From contig CALVCA010000001.1 of the NCBI GenBank assembly GCA_944325895.1, forward strand, positions 27,165 to 91,164: 64,000 nucleotides of DNA, given 5' to 3'. The position numbers and the translations under genes were made by a program. This document shows positions 8,497 through 16,075 of this stretch, one piece after another (position 1 is the first letter of the stretch; every line of letters begins with the position of its first letter). This DNA is from Candidatus Gastranaerophilales bacterium. GTDB taxonomy: Bacteria; Cyanobacteriota; Vampirovibrionia; Gastranaerophilales; Gastranaerophilaceae. The notes under the pieces are model-generated. The model worked only from the letters and a program-made list of their open reading frames with translations. It was not told the origin of the DNA and made no database searches.

Positions 8497-9042
8497 ATGA
8501 CAAATAATATCAGTTTTACAGGAATATACAAGTTACCCTTTAATGAAAAAAATCTTAAAGAAGTCAGCCAATATGTAATTCCTATGTATAAATACTTAAG
8601 ACGTGATGCTGCAGTATTATTTCCGGGTGAAACACCAAACAAATGCGTAATAGATGAATGTCTGAAACAACTGGCTGAAAAATCCGGAGGTTCAAAAGAA
8701 TGGCTGATTATGAATGCAAAAAATCATAATTTAAATGTTGATTTATTTGAAAATAATGTATTTCACGTTATTTCGGGCGAATCCGATATTTTACAATATA
8801 CTGATTATCTCAAAAAAAGATTAAACAAAAAATTAACTCTTCAAGAAAAAATAAAAAAATTGTTTTCTAAAAAAGAAAAATACGATATCAGAAAAGAACT
8901 TCCGGATCATTTAAATGTATTACGGCATCTTTTAAATACACTTAAAAAAGAAAATGACGATTTTGCCGAATTTGCAAAAGGTAAAATTATTGAAGCAAAT
9001 GATTCAAAAGAACTTTTGCAACGTATGTTGTGTGAAAGGTAA
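8497..9042 (+). CDS. uncharacterised protein, first copy of a tandem duplication
   Basis: A 181-residue protein starting MTNNISFTGIYKLPF. It aligns along its whole length with the next gene: both have NI-x-F-x-GIY-x-x-P at the start, a central FPGETPN or FHGSNPG turn, KEWL or KNWL, a VISG or VFSG strand, a basic KIKKLF segment, and a LPDHL or LPEHL motif. No signal peptide or membrane helix is visible. The function is unknown. The ribosome binding site lies in a perfect hairpin directly before the ATG, so translation may be structure-controlled. Confidence 0.75.
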   Translation: MTNNISFTGIYKLPFNEKNLKEVSQYVIPMYKYLRRDAAVLFPGETPNKCVIDECLKQLAEKSGGSKEWLIMNAKNHNLNVDLFENNVFHVISGESDILQYTDYLKKRLNKKLTLQEKIKKLFSKKEKYDIRKELPDHLNVLRHLLNTLKKENDDFAEFAKGKIIEANDSKELLQRMLCER

Positions 9043-9045
9043 GTC

Positions 9046-9594
9046 ATGGATTGTAATATAAACTTTAAAGGTATATACAGAATACCTTACTCTGAGTCTA
9101 ATTTTAGCATAATAAAAAATACAATAGATCCGCTTTATAAAAAAAGAAGCGGGCAAAACTTATTTATTTTTCACGGTTCAAATCCTGGAACAAAGCTGAT
9201 CTGCAATAATCTTAAAGAACGATTAAACAGATTAAACTATTCAAAAAATTGGCTTGTTGAAAATGCATCAAGATATAATTTAGATGTAGAAGAATTATTC
9301 AAAGGAGATATCTACGTATTTTCCGGAAACAGAGATTTAAAAGCATTTGTTGATTATTACAAAAAGCTTCAAATGAAAAAACCTTGGAACAAGATAAAAA
9401 AACTGTTTACTCTACGTGATAAAACCCGAAAACAGTTACCGGAACACCTTAAACCCGTATATGATTTAATAAAATACAATCAAAAAGAAAATAACGTATA
9501 TGAACAATTTTTAAAAGACAAACTTGTCTGCGATATTCAAAGATTAAGCGATTTGTTAACAATGCTTAAAGTTGAAACAACATATTTGCAGTAA
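9046..9594 (+). CDS. uncharacterised protein, second copy of a tandem duplication
   Basis: A 182-residue paralogue of the gene just upstream, only 3 nt from its stop and therefore co-translated. It starts MDCNINFKGIYRIPY and keeps the same order of motifs, but sequence identity is modest, so the duplication is not recent. The conserved pieces (GIY-x-x-PY, GSNPG, NWLVENA, VFSGNRDL, LPEHL) suggest a compact alpha/beta domain with a basic middle. No function is recognised. A weak terminator-like hairpin follows at about 9665. Confidence 0.75.
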   Translation: MDCNINFKGIYRIPYSESNFSIIKNTIDPLYKKRSGQNLFIFHGSNPGTKLICNNLKERLNRLNYSKNWLVENASRYNLDVEELFKGDIYVFSGNRDLKAFVDYYKKLQMKKPWNKIKKLFTLRDKTRKQLPEHLKPVYDLIKYNQKENNVYEQFLKDKLVCDIQRLSDLLTMLKVETTYLQ

Positions 9595-9664
9595 ATAGTT
9601 GCAATTTAATTATTTTTATGATATTTTTATAAATGTCAGAAAAGTTACTCACGAATATTTTATC

Positions 9665-9687
9665 AATAGCTAATTATAGCTTTTTTT
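9665..9687 (+). terminator. weak terminator upstream of rpsE
   Basis: Five-base stem AGCTA/TAGCT with an ATTA loop runs into seven T (9681-9687). The stem is short and AT-rich, so termination is probably partial. It separates the duplicated unknown genes from the ribosomal block. Confidence 0.4.
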
Positions 9688-9737
9688 GATGTATTCGTTA
9701 CCCGATATTTACACAAAATTATGAAAGGTAAAAATCA

Positions 9738-10382
9738 ATGGATTTAGAAAACAAAGAAGAAATTACTGTTGACGAAACAGCGGTTGAAGAAGTAACTGCA
9801 GAAACACCTGCAGCAGAAGAAGAAATTCCCGCAGAAAAGCAGTCAAAACGCAGATCAAGAAGCAGCAAAAAACAAAGAATAGAAACAGTAGAAGAAAAAC
9901 CGCACAGTGAATGGACAGAACAGGTTGTACAAATCAATCGTGTTACAAAAGTCGTAAAAGGCGGTAAAAAATTAAGTTTCCGTGCAATCGTTATTGTCGG
10001 TAATAAAAAAGGACAAGTAGGCATAGGTTGTGCAAAGGCTGCAGAAGTAATTATAGCAATTCAAAAAGCTATTGCGGACGGAAGAAAAAATGTTATTACG
10101 GTTCCGATATTCAAAACAACGATTCCGCATCCGATAACAGGAAAATCAGGAGCCGGTGCAGTAATGCTCAGACCAGCTTCACAAGGTACAGGTATTATTG
10201 CCGGCGGTGCAGTCAGACCTGTATTAGAATTAGCAGGTATTGAAAACATTTTGGCAAAATCATTAGGTTCAAAATCGCCTTTAAATGCTGCATATGCAAC
10301 AATTAACGCATTAAAAGCATTGACACCGTTTAATGAAGTTGCTAAAAAACGCGGCTTAACAATGGCTGAATTATTAAATTAA
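9738..10382 (+). CDS. rpsE: 30S ribosomal protein uS5 with acidic N-terminal extension
   Basis: A 214-residue S5. The conserved core starts near residue 58 ([19 protein letters not shown]) and contains the RNA-binding and C-terminal lobes ([12 protein letters not shown]-like [27 protein letters not shown]). S5 helps form the decoding and mRNA-entry region of the small subunit. The first roughly 50 residues are an unusual extension: Glu-rich and Ala/Thr-rich, then a basic RRSRSSKK patch. AAAGG precedes the ATG. In the usual spc order rplR lies just upstream. Here the upstream genes are unrelated, so this is the head of a split ribosomal cluster. Confidence 0.95.
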   Translation: MDLENKEEITVDETAVEEVTAETPAAEEEIPAEKQSKRRSRSSKKQRIETVEEKPHSEWTEQVVQINRVTKVVKGGKKLSFRAIVIVGNKKGQVGIGCAKAAEVIIAIQKAIADGRKNVITVPIFKTTIPHPITGKSGAGAVMLRPASQGTGIIAGGAVRPVLELAGIENILAKSLGSKSPLNAAYATINALKALTPFNEVAKKRGLTMAELLN

Positions 10383-10423
10383 TTGGTTGGATAATTGACG
10401 AGAAATAATAAAAGGATAAAATT

Positions 10424-10615
10424 ATGGCAAAAACAAAATCAAATACAATTAAAATTAAGCTCAAAAAGAGTTTAATAGGTGCTTCGGAAGCACAACGTAA
10501 AGTAGTTGCCGGACTTGGTTTATCAAAAAAAGATCAGGTTGTAGAGCACGCACAAACACCGACAATAATGGGAATGGTAAACAAAGTTTCTCATTTATTG
10601 GAAGTAACAGAATAA
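10424..10615 (+). CDS. rpmD: 50S ribosomal protein uL30
   Basis: A 63-residue L30, close to the standard bacterial length. The core reads IKIKLKKSLIGASEAQRKVV, then a GLGLSKKDQ turn and the C-terminal IMGMVNKVSHLLEV, which are the family's recognisable segments. Position between rpsE and rplO is the conserved spc-operon order. AAAGGA precedes the ATG by about 7 nt. Confidence 0.93.
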   Translation: MAKTKSNTIKIKLKKSLIGASEAQRKVVAGLGLSKKDQVVEHAQTPTIMGMVNKVSHLLEVTE

Positions 10616-10631
10616 GTACTGACTGCGTACA

Positions 10632-10645
10632 GTTACTAGTGTAAC
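10632..10645 (+). other. hairpin in the rpmD-rplO spacer
   Basis: GTTAC and GTAAC flank a TAGT loop inside a 72-nt spacer between two co-transcribed ribosomal genes that are normally close together. ACTG and CAGT further out could extend the fold with bulges. There is no U-run, so termination is unlikely; a processing or regulatory structure is possible. Confidence 0.3.
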
Positions 10646-10687
10646 GACAGTGAAAAGCGAGCGGTCAAACAAAAGAGGAAAAATAAA

Positions 10688-11137
10688 ATGACAAATATTA
10701 CGTTAGAAGATTTAAGACCACAAGAAGGTTCAACACACAGAACAAAACGAGTAGGCAGAGGCAGATCATCAGGCAGAGGTAAAACATCTTGTCGTGGTCA
10801 TAACGGTGAAGGACAGCGTTCCGGCAGCAGCTCTAAAAGAGGGTTTGAAGGCGGACAAATGCCTGCTTACAGAAGACTTCCCAAATTAAAAGGATTTCAG
10901 GTAATAAATAAACTTAATTATGCTGAAATCAATGTAGGAAGAATTGAACAGTTAGGTATGAAAGAAATTTCATTGGAAACATTAAAAGAAGCTAAAAAAG
11001 TTCATCCGTCATCAGATGGTTTGAGAATTTTAGGCAACGGAGAAATCAAAAAAGCTGTAACGGTTAAAGCAAGCTACGTAACTCCGTCAGCAAAAGAAAA
11101 AATCGAAGCAGCAGGCGGAAAGGTTGAGTTAGTATAA
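10688..11137 (+). CDS. rplO: 50S ribosomal protein uL15
   Basis: A 149-residue L15. It has the glycine/arginine-rich N-terminal tail that threads into 23S rRNA (RVGRGRSSGRGKTSCRGHNG), the FEGGQMPAYRRLPKLKGF segment, and the globular C-terminal domain ending in KIEAAGGKVELV. The length is normal. An AGAGGA Shine-Dalgarno precedes the ATG. The stop overlaps the secY start by one base (TAATG), so the two are translationally coupled. Confidence 0.95.
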   Translation: MTNITLEDLRPQEGSTHRTKRVGRGRSSGRGKTSCRGHNGEGQRSGSSSKRGFEGGQMPAYRRLPKLKGFQVINKLNYAEINVGRIEQLGMKEISLETLKEAKKVHPSSDGLRILGNGEIKKAVTVKASYVTPSAKEKIEAAGGKVELV

Positions 11138-12477
11138 TGGCACAAGGAATAAAAATGCCGACAACTGAAGATTTAATGTCAATGTGGCAGGCATCGGGCT
11201 TAAAGCAAAAAATCATTTTTACGTTTATAATGATTGCAGCTTTCAGACTTGGTGTACAAATGCCGTTATTTGGCATAAATAATCAGGTATTTGCAAACAT
11301 TGCACAAGGAAATAACATTATAGGATTTTTGGATTTATTTTCAGGCGGTGCTTTGGGAACTGTATCAATCTTTGCATTGGGTATAGGACCTTTTATTACA
11401 GCATCAATTATAGTACAACTGCTGTCAGTTGTTATACCTTCGCTTGAAAAATTACAAAAAGAAGAAGGTGAAGCCGGCAGAAGAAAATTATCGCAATATA
11501 CACGTGTTTTCACTGTAATATTAGCGGTATTTCAGTCCCTTATCTTCATGTTATATCTGCACCATTTGCCGGGTGCGGTATTACCTAATTTAAATCCAAT
11601 GATGTTTTTCATAAGCTCAGTTGTCGTTTTAACAGCAGGATCTGTTTTAGTTATGTGGTTGTCAGAACTTATAACGGAAAAAGGTATCGGAAACGGAGGT
11701 TCCTTGATAATCTTTGTAGGTATACTGTCAGGTATACCTGTATATGCGTCTAGAACAACTCAAATGGTAGCTAACAGTCCTTCATTGCAGTTCGGCTTAT
11801 TTATGTTACTGGCAATATTTTTTGCGGCAATGGTATTTATTGTTATAATGCAGGAAGCTGTAAGAAAAGTTGTCATAGTAAATCCGAAAAGACAAGTAGG
11901 TAATAAAGTTTATGGCGGAATGAATTCATTTATACCGTTTAAGCTTAATCCCGGCGGTGTTATGCCTATCATTTTTGCAATTGCTATATTATTGTTCCCG
12001 TCAACAATCTTGTCATTAGTCGGGCAAGCAAATTTCAAATCTTATGCAATGAAAAACTTTGTTATGTCATTAAACCACTGGCTAAGTCCTGACGGAATAA
12101 CATATTATATCTTATATTTTGCATTAATAGTTGCACTAACATTTTTCTATGCATCAATTATGCCTAATATGCAGCCTAAAGATATAGCTGATAACTTAAA
12201 AAAATACGGTTCGTCAATTCCGGGGATTAAACCCGGCAAACCAACTGCGGAAGCTCTTGATAAAATTTTAACAAAAACAACATTTATCGGAGCTATGGGG
12301 CTTGGCATTATTGCTCTTGTACCTTCACTTGCAAGTTATGTTACAAACATTAAAACTCTGCAAGGTATTGGAGCTACTTCGTTAATAATTATGGTAGGTG
12401 TTGCACTTGATTTGATTAATCAGGTTCGTACGCACCTTTTGGCTAGAAATTACGAATCTTTCTTGAAAGAAAAGTAA
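11137..12477 (+). CDS. secY: preprotein translocase subunit SecY
   Basis: A 446-residue channel protein of the Sec translocon with ten predicted membrane helices. Recognisable parts are the N-terminal KIIFTFIMIAAFRLGVQMP, the plug and TM2 region (FSGGALGTVSIFALGIGPFI), the pore-ring helix, the cytoplasmic C5 loop (NLKKYGSSIPGIKPGKPT) and the C-terminal helix. The length is standard. It closes the ribosomal block and is followed at once by a strong terminator. adk, map and infA, its common downstream partners, are absent here. Confidence 0.96.
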   Translation: MAQGIKMPTTEDLMSMWQASGLKQKIIFTFIMIAAFRLGVQMPLFGINNQVFANIAQGNNIIGFLDLFSGGALGTVSIFALGIGPFITASIIVQLLSVVIPSLEKLQKEEGEAGRRKLSQYTRVFTVILAVFQSLIFMLYLHHLPGAVLPNLNPMMFFISSVVVLTAGSVLVMWLSELITEKGIGNGGSLIIFVGILSGIPVYASRTTQMVANSPSLQFGLFMLLAIFFAAMVFIVIMQEAVRKVVIVNPKRQVGNKVYGGMNSFIPFKLNPGGVMPIIFAIAILLFPSTILSLVGQANFKSYAMKNFVMSLNHWLSPDGITYYILYFALIVALTFFYASIMPNMQPKDIADNLKKYGSSIPGIKPGKPTAEALDKILTKTTFIGAMGLGIIALVPSLASYVTNIKTLQGIGATSLIIMVGVALDLINQVRTHLLARNYESFLKEK

Positions 12478-12492
12478 TTTTTTCACCATTAT

Positions 12493-12523
12493 AAAAATAG
12501 CTCCCCAAAAGGAGCTATTTTTT
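12493..12523 (+). terminator. strong intrinsic terminator after secY
   Basis: Arms AAAATAGCTCC and GGAGCTATTTT pair around a CCAAAA loop (12500s) and continue into six T. The A-run before the stem makes it partly bidirectional. It lies about 15 nt after the secY stop. Confidence 0.85.
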
Positions 12524-12617
12524 ATTACAAAATAATAAGCAATTCAGACAATGAATAATAAATAATGTATTGTATGATAAGTATGTAAATCCTCAACTCT
12601 TCTGATTGCTCAGCATT

Positions 12618-12642
12618 GCCTCTCATATGAGAGGCTTTTTTT
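12618..12642 (+). terminator. second, orphan intrinsic terminator
   Basis: GCCTCTCATATGAGAGGC is a perfect 18-base palindrome followed by seven T. No gene lies between the secY terminator and this one, so it may end a short untranslated transcript or act as a backup insulator before the PilZ promoter. Confidence 0.75.
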
Positions 12643-12651
12643 GTAAAGTTG

Positions 12652-12680
12652 CTGACAAATTTAAAAAAATAAAGTATAAT
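12652..12680 (+). promoter_or_regulatory. promoter of the PilZ gene
   Basis: CTGACA at 12652-12657 and TATAAT at 12675-12680 are separated by exactly 17 nt, a near-consensus housekeeping promoter. It starts just after the orphan terminator and leaves a leader of about 16 nt before the ATG. Confidence 0.65.
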
Positions 12681-12702
12681 AAATGCATAGAAAGGGTAAA
12701 AA

Positions 12703-13290
12703 ATGAGAGAATTAATATCAAAAGATTTAAGAGTAACAATAGTACCGCATGATTTTAAATTTGCTAACAAAGGCACTATATGCGAGGTTGCACCGGATTA
12801 TTTTATGCTTGAGCTGGATAATGAGCCCGATGGAATTTTGCGAAGCAATTATTGCGAATTTTACACACAAACGCAATACGGCATGCTCTATTTTAATTCA
12901 TATGCTAAAGAAATAAATGAAAAAACTTTAAAAATTGCAAGTCCGGCAAAACATAAATTTTTACAAAGACGTCAATATACACGTATTAAATATGTAATGG
13001 ATTTGGATTTATTTGAAGGTGAAAGACCGCTTAAAATTACAGTTCTTGACATTTCAGCAGGCGGTATGAAGTTTACGACTAAAGAAAATATTAATATTGA
13101 ATCAAGATATAAAATCACTTTACCGCTTTCTGAAGAACAAAATATAGAATGTACATTTTTGCCAATACGTATTGAAAAGAATAATAACGGCTATACAATT
13201 TCCGGACGATATGAATTTAATTCAAACCTTGACAAAATGACGGTTATTCAATATTGTGCAAAAAGAAATATAGAAATAAAAAATAAATAA
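12703..13290 (+). CDS. PilZ domain protein (cyclic di-GMP receptor)
   Basis: A 195-residue protein. The C-terminal half is a PilZ barrel. It carries the RxxxR motif in QRRQYTRIKY at about residue 87 and the D-x-S-x-x-G motif in LDISAGGMKF at about residue 115, both of which contact cyclic di-GMP. The N-terminal half resembles the YcgR-like companion domain (strand-rich, EVAPDYFMLEL). It is predicted soluble. The stop overlaps the next ATG by one base, so its output is produced in step with the PLP enzyme. The effector role, perhaps on pili or envelope, is inference; ligand binding is well supported by the motifs. Confidence 0.85.
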   Translation: MRELISKDLRVTIVPHDFKFANKGTICEVAPDYFMLELDNEPDGILRSNYCEFYTQTQYGMLYFNSYAKEINEKTLKIASPAKHKFLQRRQYTRIKYVMDLDLFEGERPLKITVLDISAGGMKFTTKENINIESRYKITLPLSEEQNIECTFLPIRIEKNNNGYTISGRYEFNSNLDKMTVIQYCAKRNIEIKNK

Positions 13291-14339
13291 TGAGTTTGGT
13301 AAAATTATTAAAGAAAAAAAATAAAAAATTATTATTTACAACGCCAAGCCATGCTCAAAAATTTTGTTTGTATAAGCCGTTAAAAGATTTATACAAAATT
13401 GATATTTCGGAAACGGATACACATAATCCGCAAAAAGCACTGAATAAAGCTGAAGAACGTGCAAAAAAAATATATAAAACCGTTTCGACCTCATTTTTGA
13501 CAAACGGTTCAACAAGCGGAATTATTGCAGCAGTTTTATGCTGCACAATGCCGGGTGATAAAGTTTTATTATGGCAAAACTCCCATCCATGCCATTTGAA
13601 TGCGGTAAGATTGGCAGGAGCAGTACCGGTATTTTACGATATTAAGACAGACCCTGTTTGGGGAGTTCCGTTAAAAACAGATGCTGATTTAATAGAAGAA
13701 TATATACAAAGCCGGGAAATTAAAGCCGTAATAATAACGTCACCAACATATGAGGGCATCGTATCCGATGTCCGGGCAATTAAAAAAACATGTGAAAAAT
13801 ACGGTACATACTTAATAGTTGATGAAGCTCACGGTGCATTGTATCCATTTTCTGAAAGATTACCGGAAAGTTCAGTAAATATTGCGGATTTTACAGTCCA
13901 ATCACTGCACAAAACAGCAGGCGGGTTAAACCCGACGGCCCTGCTGCATTCAATGTGCAACTTGAACATAAAAAAGGCTCTTAATATGATTAATACAACT
14001 TCGCCTTCATATCCTCTTTTAGCCTCAATCGAAGCTAATATTGATTATCTTAACAGCTGGTGGGGCAGACGTAAACTTGATCAGCTTATAGATGAATTGG
14101 AAATTTTGCGTGATGAATGTGAAAATTGTGATTTTTACGGTGATGATATAACTAAAATACTTGTAAAAATTCAGGGTTTAAACGGCAATGAGCTTTCCGA
14201 AATTTTGTTTGACGACTACGGTATTGAAGATGAAAAAACTAATGAAAAATCTACAATGCTGCTTTGCGGAATAGGAACTGACAAAAAGAAATTAAAAATA
14301 TTAAAAAATGCATTAAAATCAATCAGCACAGATGTTTAA
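13290..14339 (+). CDS. Orn/Lys/Arg decarboxylase-family PLP enzyme, short form
   Basis: A 349-residue fold-type I PLP enzyme. Family features are TPSHAQ near the start, FLTNGSTSGIIAAVLCC (PLP phosphate loop), VDEAHGALYPF (Asp that holds the pyridine nitrogen), and the Schiff-base lysine in QSLHKTAGGLNPTALLH at about residue 206. This is the major domain of arginine, lysine or ornithine decarboxylases as in YaaO/SpeA. The usual C-terminal domain is largely missing, so the protein is well short of the 470-plus residues common in the family. The substrate is not readable. Coupled by a one-base overlap to the PilZ gene. Confidence 0.8.
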   Translation: MSLVKLLKKKNKKLLFTTPSHAQKFCLYKPLKDLYKIDISETDTHNPQKALNKAEERAKKIYKTVSTSFLTNGSTSGIIAAVLCCTMPGDKVLLWQNSHPCHLNAVRLAGAVPVFYDIKTDPVWGVPLKTDADLIEEYIQSREIKAVIITSPTYEGIVSDVRAIKKTCEKYGTYLIVDEAHGALYPFSERLPESSVNIADFTVQSLHKTAGGLNPTALLHSMCNLNIKKALNMINTTSPSYPLLASIEANIDYLNSWWGRRKLDQLIDELEILRDECENCDFYGDDITKILVKIQGLNGNELSEILFDDYGIEDEKTNEKSTMLLCGIGTDKKKLKILKNALKSISTDV

Positions 14340-14435
14340 GGACTTTCTTTATAAAGATATAAAGATTATGTAAGGAAATCAAAGTTGAAACAAATTTTGA
14401 ATTATAATAATAACATAAGGAACATGGAGAAAGTT

Positions 14436-14720
14436 ATGCAAACAGTTGATGAAATTTTAAACAAATTAGAAAATGCTGATAATTCAACAAAAAACGAAAT
14501 TGAAAACATATTGGTAAACATAGGGAAAAATGCAGTACCGCAATTAGTTGATCAATTACAGGTTGTACGTGGTATAAAAAGAGGTGTTGTTGCAATGACA
14601 CTGATTAGAATCGGCGATGCTGCTGTTGATTATTTAAAGAAAGCTGCAAACGGAAACAAAGATTTTGAATGGATTGCGGAATATTTAATTCGTGAAATAA
14701 AAGGCACAATTGCAGCATAA
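14436..14720 (+). CDS. small HEAT-like repeat protein
   Basis: A roughly 94-residue all-helical protein. Two HEAT-type helical pairs can be seen: NILVNIGKNAVPQLVDQL and VVAMTLIRIGDAAVDYLKKA, with the GxxAvp-L pattern of HEAT repeats. ATG at 14436 is chosen because GGAG sits 6 nt upstream; an in-frame ATG at 14424 and a TTG further up are alternatives. The stop is immediately followed by the patatin start, with no spacer. It probably works as a protein-binding adaptor; the partner is unknown. Confidence 0.65.
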   Translation: MQTVDEILNKLENADNSTKNEIENILVNIGKNAVPQLVDQLQVVRGIKRGVVAMTLIRIGDAAVDYLKKAANGNKDFEWIAEYLIREIKGTIAA

Positions 14721-15929
14721 ATGAATAATACCGCATTAAAATATTCATGTTTATTCGGCGGCGGAGCAATCCGTGGTATTGCTTATGTAGGTGCGATTAA
14801 AGCAATGGAAGAAATCGGCATAAATTTAGGTACTCTCGCCGGTTCCTCTGTAGGTTCAATTGTTGCAGCACTGCTTGCAGTCGGATATAATGCAGAAGAT
14901 TTAAAACGCATCTTTTTAGATGTAAATTTTGATTTATTCAAAGATTTTCAATTTGGTTTAGGTCCCCAATTTGCTCTCAGCAAAGGGGAACTTTTTTTGG
15001 AGTGGGTAAGAGATTTAATAGAACAAAAATTTTACGGTGATAAATTTGTCAAAGGTAAAAATAAAGCTGTAACTTTTAAAGACATTGAACACAACTTGAT
15101 AATAATTACAACAGATTTATCAAATTTTCAATGCAAAGAATTTTCAAAGTATGATACACCTGATTTTGAAATAGCCTCAGCAGTTCGAATTTCCTGCAGT
15201 ATGCCGGGGCTTATGAAACCGGTTGAATATAATAATACTCTTTTAGTAGACGGTGATTTACAAAAAAGCATGCCCATGTGGCAATTGTCTGATAATTTTA
15301 TAACTAATGATGAAAGAGTTTTAGAATTCAGACTGGAAGGTGATTTTGACGGTTCGGACAAAAATGCCTTAGATTATATGAATACAATATATACGTGTAT
15401 TACAGCGATGAGTACGTCTTTTATTGTAAAAACTTTTGGTAATAAAGATAAATTTGATTATATAGTTTTAAACACGGGTGATGTTATTGTTGTAGACTTT
15501 AATTACCCGAGAGAAAAACGTGAAGACTTAATTAACAGCGGCTACAGGCAAACGCTTGATTACTTTACAAAATCTCTCCCCTGCAAAAAACAAAAATTGC
15601 TTGAAACATACTATCGTATTAATAAAAAACTTAAATTTATTGACAATTTAATAACTAACAGACAAATTATGAAGTCAAAAAACATGATTTGTGAATTATT
15701 TGTTGACCTGTGCGAAGATAAGGAATGTATTGATTTAACAATATACAACAACATAAAAGATTTCTATACAGAATTTAGCAAAAACATAAAATATCCTGCA
15801 TTATTCGGCAAAATAACCTTGAAAAATGAAGCCGAAATAAAAGATATGTTAAAAGATATTTTGCAAAAATTATACGACAAAATATATGAATTAGAATCAT
15901 ATATAGTAAAATTCCCATTTGACAATTAA
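14721..15929 (+). CDS. patatin-like phospholipase
   Basis: A 402-residue lipid acyl hydrolase. The oxyanion loop GGGAIRG lies at residues 13-19, the nucleophile elbow GSSVGS (G-x-S-x-G) at about residue 42, and the catalytic aspartate in LVDGDLQKSMP at about residue 177, so the Ser-Asp dyad is complete. The C-terminal 150 residues are charged and helical without a known domain. There is no signal peptide, so it would act on inner-leaflet or cytosolic lipids. The start directly abuts the stop of the HEAT-like gene, suggesting the two are made together. Confidence 0.85.
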   Translation: MNNTALKYSCLFGGGAIRGIAYVGAIKAMEEIGINLGTLAGSSVGSIVAALLAVGYNAEDLKRIFLDVNFDLFKDFQFGLGPQFALSKGELFLEWVRDLIEQKFYGDKFVKGKNKAVTFKDIEHNLIIITTDLSNFQCKEFSKYDTPDFEIASAVRISCSMPGLMKPVEYNNTLLVDGDLQKSMPMWQLSDNFITNDERVLEFRLEGDFDGSDKNALDYMNTIYTCITAMSTSFIVKTFGNKDKFDYIVLNTGDVIVVDFNYPREKREDLINSGYRQTLDYFTKSLPCKKQKLLETYYRINKKLKFIDNLITNRQIMKSKNMICELFVDLCEDKECIDLTIYNNIKDFYTEFSKNIKYPALFGKITLKNEAEIKDMLKDILQKLYDKIYELESYIVKFPFDN

Positions 15930-15956
15930 TTATATTTAAAGTATTATAATACCGTT

Positions 15957-16043
15957 GCTCCAGTGGCGGAATCGGTAGACGCGTTGGACTTAAAATCCAA
16001 TTGGGCGAATAACTCAGTGCCAGTTCAAGTCTGGCCTGGAGCA
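15957..16043 (+). tRNA. tRNA-Leu (UAA)
   Basis: An 87-nt class II tRNA. The acceptor arms GCTCCAG and CTGGAGC pair fully, with A as discriminator. The anticodon stem-loop reads TTGGA-CTTAAAA-TCCAA, giving anticodon TAA. A long variable arm and a T-arm (GCCAG-TTCAAGT-CTGGC) follow. The 3' CCA is not encoded. A TATAAT-like element about 10 nt upstream and a terminator directly downstream suggest it is a single-gene unit. Confidence 0.95.
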
Positions 16044-16050
16044 AACTTTA

Positions 16051-16075
16051 AAAGAGGCTATCAGCCTCTTTTTTT
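16051..16075 (+). terminator. terminator after tRNA-Leu
   Basis: AAAGAGGCT and AGCCTCTTT pair around ATC and run into a T tract. The 3' arm overlaps the last codons of the convergent csaB, so it may also slow transcription from that side. Confidence 0.85.
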
